DNA from: Tenodera sinensis | Lineage: Eukaryota; Arthropoda; Insecta; Mantodea; Mantidae | NCBI GenBank assembly: GCA_030765045.1 | Contig: CM060965.1 | Coordinates: 22,169,585 to 22,233,584 of the forward strand | DNA length: 64,000 nucleotides | Reading direction: 5' to 3' | Shown: one piece after another, positions 1 through 10,904 of the stretch | Layout of the letters: every line of letters begins with the position of its first letter | How positions within the stretch are numbered: position 1 is the stretch's first letter | Notes under the pieces: model-generated | Database searches by the model: none | What the model was told of the DNA's origin: nothing | What the model saw: the letters and a program-made list of their open reading frames with translations, nothing else | Translations under genes and position numbers: made by a program

Positions 1-455
1 GTGTCCGTGTGTCAGTGGAGAATGTGGCAGGCTCCCAGCATTAGCATCATGTTGCACTGAATATGCACAAGCCTGTATCATTACTATACTGCAGCAACTC
101 TAGCGGAAACGATTTGGTTCGCTCAGGATTTGTAGCTTTATAAAACTTCAAGCAATTCATACATATTCATCTTGTACGTCAAAATGTCACAACTTGACTG
201 TAAAAAATATGACATTTATGTGTGACAGCATCATACAGTTCTCTCTGTTCATGTTTATTTATATAAGCGGCATTTACACAAATGCAGCATTTTATATATG
301 CTTCCTATTGGCCATAAAAATACTAACTAGAAATGATTTCCAATGAGCCCTTCTTCAGTTTAAACAAAGTGTACTATTTAAAGTTTGGGAAATTTAATCG
401 CATAGCAGAGCTAGCATTTGTGAAACATTAATACCACGTGCTTGCTCAAATATAT
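1..455. other. AT-rich DNA, no recognised feature
   Basis: No coding similarity, tandem repeat or transposon end was recognised here. Short open frames are of the length expected by chance. Confidence 0.5.
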
Positions 456-968
456 TGTGACGCCGGCTGCGGTGAATAACAAAGAACGGTCGGGGTGAAG
501 CTACTTCACACCACCAGGCGCGGCGCGTATCAAAGGCGCACACGGCGGAACATCCCCACACCACTCGCACGATCAAACGCGTGACAACAATCAGAGCGGT
601 AGAACAAAAACAGTTTTTCTCCAGTGGCCGGCTTGTTTGAAGAAGTTCGAGAAAAGTCTGGCTACGTCATCGCCGGTATAAAAACTGACGTAGCGCGTGA
701 GGGCAGGCAGTTTTCTGAGTCGGTCAATGTGGAGTGAGTGGTAGACAGCTGTTTTAACGAGTGTTGAGTGATTGTATCGTCGGAGTTAGTGTTTGAGAGA
801 CAGAGAACGTGATAGGACTGAGTCAAGGTTATGAGAAGTAAACAGTTGTGAGTTGTAATATCACGAAAGACTGTAGGAGGTGTTAACGTCGGTAAAAGAG
901 AACTGTGTATTTGTGATAAAATTTTGGAGGAAAAATAAAGTGATAGAAAACCGATTAGACTTTTGTCA
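456..968 (+). mobile_element. LTR (solo or 5' LTR) of a retrotransposon, copy 1
   Basis: The segment begins TGTGACGCCGG, has a TATA box (TATAAAAACTG near 677), then a transcribed-looking leader and an AATAAAGTG polyadenylation signal near 935, and fades out at TTTTGTCAAT. Its 3' half aligns by eye with segments ending at 38383, about 38935 and 42209, sharing GTATCGTCG, GAGTCAAGGTTA, AACTGTG and the poly(A) region. The start matches the LTR at 41825 (TGTGACG). No gag or pol coding follows, and the sequence runs straight into a TG microsatellite, so this is probably a solo or truncated LTR. Ends are approximate to about 10 bp. Confidence 0.6.
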
Positions 969-978
969 ATTTTGCTGT

Positions 979-979
979 A

Positions 980-1030
<51 letters not shown>
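979..1030. repeat. (TG)n microsatellite
   Basis: An uninterrupted TG run of about 45 bp becomes GCGCGC at its right end. Open frames across it encode only Cys-Val repeats and are not genes. Confidence 0.95.
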
Positions 1031-1034
<4 letters not shown>

Positions 1035-1149
1035 CGTCTGTGTGTTATGTTTATCTACCCATGGTAAGCAAAGGAACTATTCTATCCTACTCAAACATTT
1101 AATACGGAGTTTTCAAGAAAATACGCATCTGAATTCAAAAATATCCTTA

Positions 1150-1400
1150 TCTGTTCCTATGACCAGCATAACCCAAAAACTGAATGTCTGTTAAATACTA
1201 AATTTATTATTTAAGTTCAACATCTTCCAAGGATTCAACAACAAGCACCCTTCACATACATTTTTTCGTTATTTCAATTTTTCTCCAAAGTGGCTCTAAT
1301 GACTTTGACTGCAATAGTTTTAAGATACTTTCATGAGAAATGAAATTTATGGCTTTAAATTTCCCGAAAGCCTGCGAAACTCTTCTAAGTTTGTATGACA
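1150..1400 (-). repeat. Diverged family A core fragment
   Basis: The text CCAGCATAACCCAAAAACTG, then TTTAAGTTCAACATCTTCCAAGG, then AAAGTGGCTCTAATGAC follows the order of the family A core read on the minus strand (compare 13430-13640). Similarity is clear but diverged, placing this among the old copies. Confidence 0.6.
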
Positions 1401-2180
1401 TTTGGATAATGTATAAATCATTTAGAAGATATTATAACTATTTTACTCTTGCTGCTGAACAAAAGCTGTCTATTGCCTTTCTGCAGTTCACGATTAACTA
1501 CCCTTTGTTATTATGTAAGATTGACAGAAAAAATGACTATCTCCATTACTACTGAGGTCAGCATTTTTCGAAGTATTCCTCTAATGATAACGGAGAAAGC
1601 AGGTTTCCAATGTCCACAAACGTTTGTGGATCATTTATTTAATTTTTGATAAGAAGTAGTTAAAAGCAGAAAGCAAAGTTAAGTCTAGCGTATCGAGATA
1701 ATTGGAGAAACATGCTTGGATGGAGAAGAAAAGACATTAATCCAACAGATGGAATAAAGGAACGGCAGTTAACCGAGAAATTCTACAATTGCCAGACTAA
1801 CAGACGTATTATTTGCTTAGGATATATGTATATACATGGAAGTATTGTTTGTTTTCCTTTGTGGTCTTAGATACTACATACGTTTCGCAGGAGAATGAAG
1901 GAAAACACAGCGCAACCTGAAAAACTCTGCTAATTTACAACAACTACCATTACCGTCAACATAATAAAAATAAAGACACTAGAAAGGAGGAAAAATTGAC
2001 GGTTTATCTATATGAAATAAAAGCGCTTCAAGAGGTCATTTATCAATAAATGTATATTTCAGTTCTTTTAACTAATACATCAGTACTAGTAGGCCAGGAC
2101 CCATTTTGAAAATCCATTAGGACTTACTTGCCTAGAAACTTACTGTTGGTGTTTTTAAACACACAAGCCGTGTGTGGGCA
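1401..2180. other. AT-rich DNA, no recognised feature
   Basis: Two overlapping open frames of 66-71 codons at 1340-1650 have no recognisable domain and AT-driven composition. Nothing else was seen. Confidence 0.5.
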
Positions 2181-2184
2181 ATGT

Positions 2185-2330
2185 TTCGGAGGCAGAATTG
2201 GAACTGAAAATTTCAATACCACAGCTGGGACTTGAACCACTGACTCTTCACTTACCAGAGAAGATGGTTAGAGCACCCACCTGGTAAGTGTTCTACCTCT
2301 CAAGCTTGCCAACATTTCATCGCAAACAGA
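2185..2330 (-). mobile_element. tRNA-derived SINE, minus strand
   Basis: Read on the minus strand there is a B-box-like GTGGTTCAAGTCCCAG followed by CTGTGGTATTGAAATTTTCAG. The same module occurs at 38072-38116 (GTGGTTCAAATCCCGG then CTATGGCATTGAATTTTTCAG). Two copies with a conserved pol III B box and the same body identify a SINE family. Boundaries are approximate. Confidence 0.6.
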
Positions 2331-3403
2331 TGCATCATATAAGAGCCCATACAGATCGAACGTGTTTGTCTTGGTCAACAATGAAAACAGTGGAAGAAAG
2401 AATCTGCATCTACCGTCCTCCTGTGGATGGAATTCGATCATCAGGGACTTAAAATAGTTTTTAAAAAGTTAAACAAAAATAAACAAGCAAACAACTTCAT
2501 AAATTATACAAATAAAAGAAATAAGACAGTAAATATCGGGAGAAGAGAAAGAAGAAAAGTACTGATTGTTCATACCAGTAATAAACTTTGCCGTCTTAAT
2601 ATTTCAAGAGTGAGCAAAAGAAAATCTGCTTCCTGGCTTTTGTGCTACACACGGTAAACCTCAATAGCGCGCATTTTGCCGGATATTGTGAAACAAAAGA
2701 AACAAAAGAGTCGGCAGCCAAACAAAAGACACAAACGTTTACTTATTCAGTCCCTCATGGCGTCTAGACTGCGTTTTGTAGCACTTTTTTGCCTATGGTC
2801 CTTAGTGTTGAAGAGAGGCACTAGAGTTTCTGAAAGCGACCACTATTAAATGGCGCTTTTTAACAACGGAAGGAATAAAACCGGGGCAGCAGAATATAAC
2901 TAAGAAAAGAGAATAATTTGCACATGGAGCAATATGGTCGAGTAGATATTGTATTTAAAGTGCCTATTCAAAAGAAAATCGTGCCTTTTGTGCGAACATA
3001 AGTTTAACGAATATTTATTTACAAAAGATATTAAGATGGAATCTACTAATTCCTAAGCAATATTTGAATTATACTGACGTAACTGACAGCGAATAACTCC
3101 TGCCTTCCAAAATTAATATACCTGCCTACCCCTTGCTCTCTGGACGGAGCGTTTTCTCCTAATTAACAGGCAAAAAAAGAAGCAACATGATTGAGGTTAT
3201 GAATCCAACACTTTGTAGCTTCAAAGACAAGCGTTGCCCCAGATATTGCTAAATACTGGGGAATATTTCAAATATATGCACATTATTAATAATTTATTCA
3301 CTATACGAGCATTAAAAGCCTAAGCTTAGAACTGAAATATTCTTCGATATAAGAGTTACATGGATATTTCATAGACAGAAAGTACCTATTTAACTTCCCA
3401 TTA
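2331..3403. other. AT-rich DNA, no recognised feature
   Basis: It contains a 76-codon lysine-rich open frame at 2427-2657 with no recognisable family. No repeat unit or transposon terminus was seen. Confidence 0.5.
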
Positions 3404-3526
3404 CATGAAGTTTGGTATTTATGGCACTCCTGGTTTTGAGTTATACTGTTCACAGAAAAAACACTGGTAGACACAAGAACGCTTTCCTAAAACATCAGAT
3501 GTATTGCACTCATATGACTTTCTCTG
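3404..3526 (+). repeat. Left inverted repeat of the 3.5 kb composite
   Basis: It begins CATGAAGTTTGGTATTTATG and ends in the family A terminus (CATATGACTTTCTCTG). It pairs with 6782-6904. The outer 90 bp resemble a diverged family A core around the CTGTGGACAGCATAACTC motif. Confidence 0.85.
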
Positions 3527-4018
3527 CTCTTGTGCTAACCATTCTTACAAACTCTTATTACTATATCTTCTTCGTGGTGGTTGAGATAAACATTTGTACA
3601 AATTATCTTATTGCTTATTTCCTTGTAGGTACAAGGGGAATATTGGAATACAGTAGGCTTTGTGCGATAGCCAAATCTTTTAGAGCTTTGAAATTCCGTT
3701 CTCTTTGCATGGCTAACACATTAAAAATGAATAACGATGTTCCATTTGACGAAAGTTTGTTTACCAATACTCGCACAAATAAAAAGGAGTATGTCCGAAA
3801 TGGTTTACTCTATAAACAATTTTATTTAGACACCAATTTATTGTGTGTTTTAGCAAGATCTACATTTTTACTTTCTCTACTGGTAAGTAGGGGAGGTATT
3901 GTATTCCACCCAAAAATTCGATATCGAGATTTCACCGGAAATATGTTTTGAGATCCCTGAATCCAAAAAAAAAGCATTTTTAAAAAAAGGTCCTTGTGGG
4001 TGTGTGTGTGTGTGTGTA

Positions 4019-4080
<62 letters not shown>

Positions 4081-4605
4081 TTTGTGTCAGTCTGTGGACA
4101 ACATAACTGAAAAACGAAAAGTAGGTTAAAAACTAAAGTTGGTATTCAAGTTTAATGTCTTTCAAGGAGGTGACACGAATATTTTGAAGAAAATAGCCTC
4201 ACCCTAAACTACCCTTTACATGGAAATTTTTTCGAAAATTTTGATTTTCTTGAAAATGGCAGTAACGATTTTGATTAAAATGTCATATGTTTGAGATATT
4301 TTGATGGAAAATGAAATATATATGTTGAATTTTTTGGCTATGGCCCCTGTAGTCGTATTTACTCTGGATAAGTTTTGCATAACTGGTAAACCGTTAGAGA
4401 TACACCAAATCATACTATACAAAAGTGTAGATCTTGCTAAAATACAGAATTTATGTCTCAATAAATTTTCTTATAGGGTGAACCATTTCGGAGATATTCC
4501 TTGTTGTGTGTGTGAGTTTCGGAAAACTTAGAACTTTCGTGAAATGGATCATCGTTGTTCAATTTTTTTATATGTTAAGTGTGCAAAGACAACAGAATCT
4601 CAAAA
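3495..4605 (+). mobile_element. Family A copy with arm and inverted core
   Basis: The plus-oriented arm runs 3495-3850. TTTACTTTCTCTACTGGTAAG at about 3868 then begins a core read in the opposite orientation, which continues to 4605 and includes the start of a second inverted arm (TGTAGATCTTGC at about 4426). The arm is an open frame of 179 codons with its flank (3412-3951), and the core carries the minus-strand open frame at 4216-4461 also seen in other copies. A long GT tract sits inside the core. The right arm is cut off at 4605. Confidence 0.7.
3998..4079. repeat. (TG)n microsatellite inside family A
   Basis: About 80 bp of TG with one TATG interruption. It occupies the CA/GT position of the family A core, which is only 10-40 bp in other copies. 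Confidence 0.95.
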
Positions 4606-5269
4606 ATCATATTTTTGTAAACATACGTTTTTAGAGAAAGTAAAAAGGACTCAAAAGACTTTTTCGTACAAGTAGCTCCTATAATACGAGTGGTTATTAA
4701 AATAAGACAAAAGTAAGAATAACGGTGGTAAGCGTGACTGAGACAAGGATGGGAAGGGTGGTACTGTGGGAGCAATACAGTGATTTGGGTGAGGGAGGAG
4801 GCACGCGTGTTAGGATGAGACCGCAGTCTCTGTCATGCTTGAGGAAGAGACGTGCGGCGGCTAGATCGCTGTCACAACATGTCCCACGGGTCCAATAATG
4901 TCACGATATGAACAAAGTTTTGGTGCTCAAGAGCATCGTGTAAAACAGACGTAACACGCATCCGCAGGTACACACTCTGCCAAAATGCTGTAAAACTTCT
5001 CTTATATTGACCTCTTTCTGCTTTGTCGCACTGTAAATATCGACTGTAGCATTTGCACAACTGTTAATTTGGGGCAATTTAATAGTACCTGGGCGACCGG
5101 GCTTCCCTCGGGGTTTTTCGCCTCTATTTTTGTGAAATCTTGTTTTTTTTTTTTTTTTTTTTTTTGTGGGAGAAGATACATATTTAGATAAACCTGAAAG
5201 GCAAAACGTTAACTAAATAAAAAATTTTGTCGCAATTGTTAGGAGTCATTTCCGAGATACAAGATCAGT
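4606..5269. other. Spacer inside the composite
   Basis: Mostly unique sequence with a 23-bp T run at about 5143-5165. The last 100 bp (TTAGATAAACCTGAAAGGC onward) resemble the sequence at 6540-6600, so it may be an edge of the tandem array. No coding evidence. Confidence 0.5.
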
Positions 5270-6405
5270 AGAGAAACAGTTATGAATGTGTTTCCCAAAG
5301 GCAAGTAGAGAAAACAGTATGAATATAATATGTAGCATTTTTAGTTCAAACATACAGAAACTTGTATCACTTATTTGTAGAAGAGTGAGTAGAGAAAGAG
5401 ATGTGAATGTGTTACCTAAAAGTGAGAGGAGAAAACAGTGTGAATGTAATAGCATTTCTGTTTCAAACATACAGAACATGGTATGACTTATTTTAAAAGT
5501 GGGGATACAAATGTTTTTTGGTGCAAAATCACGCATTTTATGCAAAATTGTTTGTAGAAGAGTGAGTAGAGGAAGAGATGTGAATGTGTTACCTAAAAGT
5601 AAGTAGAGAAACCACTGCGAATGTAATATGCAGCATCTGTATTTCAAACATACAGAAAATTGTATGAATTCTTTGTAGAAGAGTAAGTAGAGAAAGAGAT
5701 GTGAATGTGTTACCTAAAAGTGAGAGGAGAAAACAGTGTGAATGTAATAGCATTTCTGTTTCAAACATACAGAACATGGTATGACTTATTTTAAAAGTGG
5801 GGATACAAATGTTTTTTGGTGCAAAATCACGCATTTTATGCAAAATTGTTTGTAGAAGAGTGAGTAGAGGAAGAGATGTGAATGTGTTACCTAAAAGTAA
5901 GTAGAGAAACCACTGCGAATGTAATATGCAGCATCTGTATTTCAAACATACAGAAAATTGTATGAATTCTTTGTAGAAGAGTAAGTAGAGAAAGAGATGT
6001 GAATGTGTTACCTAAAAGTGAGAGGAGAAAACAGTGTGAATGTAATAGCATTTCTATTTCAAACATACAGAACATGGTATGACTTATTTTAAAAGTGGGG
6101 ATAAAAGTGTTTTTTGGTGCAAAATCACGCATTTTATGGAAAATTGTTTATAGAAGAGTGAGTAGAGAAAGAGATGTGAATGTGTTACTTAAAAGTGAGA
6201 GGAGAAAACAGTGTGAATGTAATAGTACTTCTATTTCAAACATACAGAAAATGGTATGACTTATTTTAAAAGTGGGGATAAAAATGTTTTTGGTGCAAAA
6301 TCACATTTTTTATGGAGAATTGTTTATAGAAGAGTGAGTAGAGAAAGAGATGTGAATGTGTTACCTAACAGTGAGTAGAGAAAACACTGTGAATCTAATA
6401 TGCAC
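5270..6405. repeat. Tandem array of alternating 121- and 177-bp units
   Basis: The landmark GTAGAGAAAGAGAT recurs with ends at 5402, 5579, 5700, 5877, 5998, 6175 and 6351. The spacings are 177, 121, 177, 121, 177 and 176, and the first unit (about 5281-5402) is 121. The short unit is the long one lacking about 56 bp around GTGCAAAATCACGC. The 298-bp pair is nearly identical between successive copies. Minus-strand open frames across it (5246-5647, 5589-5945, 5887-6132) repeat the same peptide and are by-products. Confidence 0.9.
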
Positions 6406-6539
6406 GTATAAAAAGTTTTAACCAAATATTTAGAGCCGTTTCTGAAATACCAGGAATATATACAAGGATTGCTCTGTAGAAGCGGGAATAAAAAATATTT
6501 TTTTATGTAAAATCGCGTTTTTTCGGGAATTACACCTAT

Positions 6540-6815
6540 ATAGATGAACGTAAAAAGCAAAACCCTATCTGAATACATAATTTGATCAAAATCGTTTGAG
6601 CCATTTTTAAGAAAATAAAAATTTTCGAAAAATTTTCCATGTAAAGGGTAGTTTAGGGTGGGGCTATGTTTTTCAAAATCTTCGTGTCGCATCCTTGTAA
6701 GACATTAAACTTAAATACCAACTTTGGTTTTTAACCGACTTTTCGTTTTTGAGTTATGCTGTCCACAGACTGACAGACACACAGAGAAAGTCATGTGAGT
6801 GCAGCACATCTGATG
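6540..6815 (+). repeat. Family A core joined to an inverted arm end
   Basis: The core segment (AAAATCGTTTGAGCCATTTT through GTTATGCTGTCCACAGACTG) is young and close to the consensus. It then jumps directly to the reverse-oriented arm terminus (GAGAAAGTCATGTGAGTGC), with no arm body. This is an internal deletion derivative. Confidence 0.7.
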
Positions 6816-6904
6816 TTTTAGGAAAGCGTTCTTGTGTCTACCAGTGTTTTTTCTGTGAACAGTATAACTCAAAACCAGGAGTGCCATAAATACCAAACTT
6901 CATG
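6782..6904 (-). repeat. Right inverted repeat of the 3.5 kb composite
   Basis: Reverse complement of 3404-3526 with three substitutions. It ends ACCAAACTTCATG. Confidence 0.85.
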
Positions 6905-7065
6905 CTTAAAGGTGCGACACGAAAATTTAAAACAAAATATCCCAACCCAAACAATCCTTTAAATTAAAATTTTGTGCTTATTTTTTATTTTCTCAAAAAT
7001 AGCCACAGCAATTTTGATTAGACTACATATATTAAAGACATGTTTATGCTAAATGTAAATTTTTT
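6905..7065 (-). repeat. Diverged family A core fragment
   Basis: AAGGTGCGACACGAAAATTT and the following text track the minus-orientation core (compare AAGGATGCGACACGAAG elsewhere). It directly continues the outer part of the right inverted repeat, suggesting that the inverted repeat formed within an older family A copy. Confidence 0.5.
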
Positions 7066-7552
7066 TCGTAAGTGTGTAGCAAATATCAGAACGCAAGACA
7101 TAAAATGTTGCGAACGCACCTAAAATACTGCCTACATTTACGATATTGCTTTTTACTATATTAAATTAGGTCTCTGTGTGTGTGCGCTGGATGTTAAACT
7201 CTAAGGATACTAAACACAATCGCACACATGTTGGTGAATGCCCATGAGCAATGTGTCACTCCCTGTTGTTGCTTGTAAAGTCGATTACTTTCAGCATAGC
7301 AGTGCATTAAAGTTATTAAACGCACAAACAAAGGCAATTGGCTGAAAGCTGCTCAGAAATTCCTTGAAAATCTGAAGTGACAATATTATTTGCGTATGTT
7401 TGTAGTAATTATGGTTTAAAAAGACTGTAATGGATGGATTAAGAGAAAAAGAAACGTTAACACAATGATTTAAAATACAAATAATCTTTCTCATTCTTTC
7501 AAAGTCTTTCTCCACTTTCACTGACTCTTATTTCTTTATTGCGCTGTGTGGT

Positions 7553-7640
7553 CCTATTTATACTGAAACCGGTGTCACGTGACCTTTCGAGAACCCTCCA
7601 TACACACTCAGGGAGAATTAACTAGAAGCTTCTGGACCTT
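7553..7640 (-). promoter_or_regulatory. Promoter-like cluster: TATA box with two heat-shock-type elements
   Basis: Read on the minus strand, TATAAATA (7555-7562) lies 23 bp downstream of TTCtcGAA (7586-7593), with GAAgcTTC further upstream (7625-7632) and a GTCACGTGAC palindrome containing an E-box (7574-7583). Alternating GAA/TTC pentamers are the binding sites of heat-shock factor. A minus-strand open frame of 76 codons (7291-7521) lies downstream but has no recognisable product. This may be a host promoter remnant or a transposon promoter. The motifs are seen; function is inferred. Confidence 0.35.
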
Positions 7641-7660
7641 ACTGGTGTTATCGCGCACAT

Positions 7661-8900
7661 ACAACCGCCCTCTCTCGTCCACATAAAGTTGAAGAAGCCA
7701 AAGTCACATTATTATTTTAATACCTAGATAAATAATGCTTGTATTTGCATATATAAGAATAAAAAGTGCTTAATGAAATAATAACCTCTTCCTTGTTAGG
7801 TTTTGTTTTAGTGGTGTTTAATTATTATTTAAGCTGTGTCACACAATTCAGCAAGCCTGGTAGCACATATCCTTAACTGATGACGGTAATAACTTTGAAG
7901 TTAATTTCGGTGTCCACTAGCTTTTAGTATAAATGAGGCTATTATGTAGGTATTTATTGCTAATGGTAACTCATTATTCAGCCTTCCTCCACTAGGTTGA
8001 ATCATTATTATATCGGCTAGCCCACCTTGTTATTTCACTATTCGTAGCGGAATTACCAACAGATATTATTTCCCACCTCTCCCTTCGTTTTATACTGAAT
8101 AAAGCATCTCTCGTTAGATAATTATTGTTTTCTTTCTTGGAATTTATTTCAATCATGTCGCAGAAGCGATACAGAGTGAGTGGAATCTTGTGTTGATAAA
8201 TGTGGAAACTTTACGGAACAAAAAGATGCAATCATTTTGTTATACACAAGCGTGTGTTCGTGTGTTGCAAAGGATTATATTTAAATTTATTAATACTACT
8301 TGTGTTTTATCAAGTAGTGTAATAGTTCATGGTTTAGAAAGGAATTTAATTGTTATTGTTGTTCATGTTGACCAGGAAAACAGCAACGCCATGTTGGTAT
8401 ACCTGCACGCACCAAGCCTGTTGCTAGTCTAACTGGCATTCTCAAACCTTCAACTCTTAAATTTTTATTTCAGTTTAAAGAAACACTTTATTTTTCTGCT
8501 GCAGGAATATTTCGTTGCTACTTTGATTTATTTCATTCAGTTCACTGAACTGTACGCATCTTTGTAACTTGATATCAGTTTCTGAGTTTTTAATTAGACA
8601 ATTATAGACTTTTTTCTTTCCACCTTAATAATTTTTGGAAGTAATAATTTGTATCACTTCGCGTTTGTAAAGGACGAAACTCTGCAAACCCTCACCTCGT
8701 TGTTTGTTATACTTGCAATTCCTTTCTTTCTCTTCCGAGAACTGCACGAGTTATCGATTCGAGGTACTTTCGATTTTATGTTAAGAAGAATCCACGGCAT
8801 CCCTGTAAGTAGTTAATATTTCCCCTTTTTTCCCAGGTAGGATATACAAAAATATTCAGCTTTACAATTGCCGAAGATGATAATTTAACATACTGCAATT
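7661..8900. other. AT-rich DNA, no recognised feature
   Basis: Includes an 80-codon open frame at 8190-8432 without a recognisable domain. No repeat structure was seen. Confidence 0.5.
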
Positions 8901-8904
8901 CTGA

Positions 8905-9040
8905 AAACACCTGTCTGCTGATCAAGGGGTTCTGGGTTCGATTCCCGGCTGCGGAGTGCGAATTTTAAACCGGATGGGACGGCTCAGGCTTCCCAATCAA
9001 TCAAATGTCATTCAGAATAAATGAACTTCAGAGCGTATTC
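8905..9040 (+). mobile_element. tRNA-derived SINE fragment
   Basis: CTGGGTTCGATTCCCGG contains an exact pol III B box (GGTTCGATTCC). It is followed by an arthropod-SINE-like body (GGACGGCTCAGGCTTCC) and TGTCATTCAGAATAAATGAA. The A-box half is degraded. Confidence 0.55.
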
Positions 9041-9059
9041 CAATAAAATTAAGAATATA

Positions 9060-9420
9060 TATTTAATTTGTCGTAAAATAGCTTAAACATATAGTATTTT
9101 GACCAACATCGTTAAAGTTATTTTTGAGAGAAATAAAATTTCTGAAAATTTTTCCAGGTAAGGGTTAGTTTAAAGTGGCAGTATTATTTTGAAATTCTGC
9201 ATCTCGGATCCTTGGAAGGTGCTGAACTTAAATGCCAATTTTGGTATTTAACTTTATTTTCGTTATGTTGTTGACAGTCCACCCCGCCTCCCCCACTCGC
9301 AAAGCGCACACACACACACACACACACACAAATATACGAACCATTTTTATGTGTTCATTGAGTCTTCAAACATATTTTTCCGTAAAAACTTGGTATTGAA
9401 TTTTTAGCTGGAATATTTTC
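9060..9420 (+). repeat. Diverged family A core
   Basis: Order of matches to the plus-oriented core: CATCGTTAAAGTTATTTTTG, GTAAGGGTTAGTTTAAAGTGG, TCCTTGGAAGGTGCTGAACTT and TTTGGTATTTAACTTTATTT, then a 28-bp CA run at 9302-9330 at the expected microsatellite position, then a degraded right end. Confidence 0.6.
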
Positions 9421-10324
9421 TGTAGTTTCTATTGTAAGCCCGTAATAGAGAAGGTAAAATAAAAATAAAACTAAAGCTAGGAAGAAATTAAAAGTATAAG
9501 GGCTGACTCAAACAGTTTTACTGTGGATTTTTTGTAACCAAAGGACAGTTAAACCAACCATATTATTAGCTCATGGACGTAAAGTGCAGAAAATTGAATT
9601 TAGGACCTGTTAATTTTTAACAAAAGCTTTAATTTTGTAACAATTTATTTAATTTCGATTTACGTCACAGCACAAATGTCCATCTCGTATATAATCGGTG
9701 AAAAATACTCATAACGTTTTTTTCTTATTTGAAAACAGTTACAACTGTGATTTTATGAGCCCCTAATTAGCAAAAGTTGGAAAGTATAGTATTGAACACT
9801 AATAATTAGATATTTATCGTCATTTTATTGTGTATAAATGTTGTATTAATTAAAACTTAGGTACTTACATTTACTAATGGTCTTTATATAAGGCAATAAT
9901 GTGTACGTCATTATTTGAGTAACTAATTAAGTTTTTGAAACGTCTGGTGGAAAGATTAACAACACTCTCACCCTATTCGCTCGTGTAAAACCATTTTAAA
10001 GTTTTAATACGCTCTTTTGTAATCCAGAAAATAAAACTGGAGTCATTGATGGGCGCACTGCGTCAAGAAAATACAAACAAGAGTGACGTAATACAAAAGT
10101 TAAATCCATCCATTAATGTTAGCTACTGCTCAGGGAGCTGCTTATGACATGTTCATAATTGAAAACTGCAAACGCTTTTATTAATTATGTTTTAGCCATG
10201 TTAAACTTTACTGATATCTACAAAATGCGAACATATGACTTCAACTTTTCCCTAGTAACATATACACCTAACACAGTTGTGTTGTAGATCGATAATACCT
10301 TTTGTGGTTTTCAATGATTTATAG
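9421..10324. other. AT-rich DNA, no recognised feature
   Basis: No open frame of note and no recognised repeat. Confidence 0.5.
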
Positions 10325-10850
10325 ATTTATGACAAATGTTTAAGATATTTTTATGACAAATGAAATGTATATCTTGAATTTTCTGGTCCTAGCCTATGTA
10401 ATCGTATTTACTCTGGACCACTTTTGCATAACTGGTAAACCGTTAGAGATAGACAAAATCATACTGTACAAAAAATGTAGATCTTGCTAAAATACACAAT
10501 TTATGTCTCAATAAATTTCCTTGTAGGGTGAACCATTTCGGAGATATTTCTTGTTATGTGTGTGAGTTTCGGAAAACTTAAAACTTTCGTGAAATGGAAC
10601 ATCGTTGTTCATTTTTTTATATGTTAAAGTGCAAAGAGAACGGAATCTCAAAGCTTTAAAAGATTTGACTATTGCACAAAGCCTACTGTATTCTAATATT
10701 CCCCTTGCACGTACAAGGAAATAAGCAATAAGATAATTTGTACAAATGCTTGTTAACTAACACGAAGGAGATATAGTAATAAGAGTTTGTAAGAATGGTT
10801 AGTACAAGAGTAGAGAAAGTCATGTTAGTGCAACACATCAGATTTTTTAT
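10325..10850 (-). mobile_element. Family A copy (part of core plus arm)
   Basis: It runs from within the core (TTTATGACAAATGAAATGTA) through AACCGTTAGAGATAGAC and GTAGATCTTGC to the terminus GAGAAAGTCATGTTAGTGC and CACATCAGATTTTTT. This is a young copy lacking the far half of the core. The conserved arm open frame is present on the minus strand at 10683-10958. Confidence 0.75.
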
Positions 10851-10904
10851 TGAGAAAATCAGATCACTCTTAATATTGGCTTTCAAAACACTGATACAGT
10901 AAAC

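Larger units (their letters stand above)
3404..6904. mobile_element. Foldback-like composite bounded by 123-bp inverted repeats
   Basis: The first 123 bp (3404-3526) reappear as their reverse complement at 6782-6904 with three mismatches by eye, all in the part nearest the centre. Between them lie a family A arm, an inverted family A core, unique sequence, a 121/177-bp tandem array and another family A core. Long inverted ends with internal tandem repeats resemble the architecture of Foldback-type DNA transposons. No transposase is present, and no target duplication was found (CCCATTA on the left, CTTAAAG on the right). An inverted segmental duplication is an alternative. Confidence 0.6.

Noticed and set aside
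880..1194. 104-codon open frame over the TG repeat
   Set aside because: Mostly Cys-Val from the microsatellite, with LTR and family A text on either side.
5246..6692. Repeated minus-strand open frames of 81-133 codons
   Set aside because: They follow the 298-bp tandem repeat, and their shared peptide reflects duplication rather than coding.
10800..10860. Helitron 3' end for family A (hairpin ATGTGAGTGCAACACAT near the terminus)
   Set aside because: There is a short stem, but no CTRR end follows and the opposite end does not start with TC at a fixed place. Copies also have inverted termini, which Helitrons lack.
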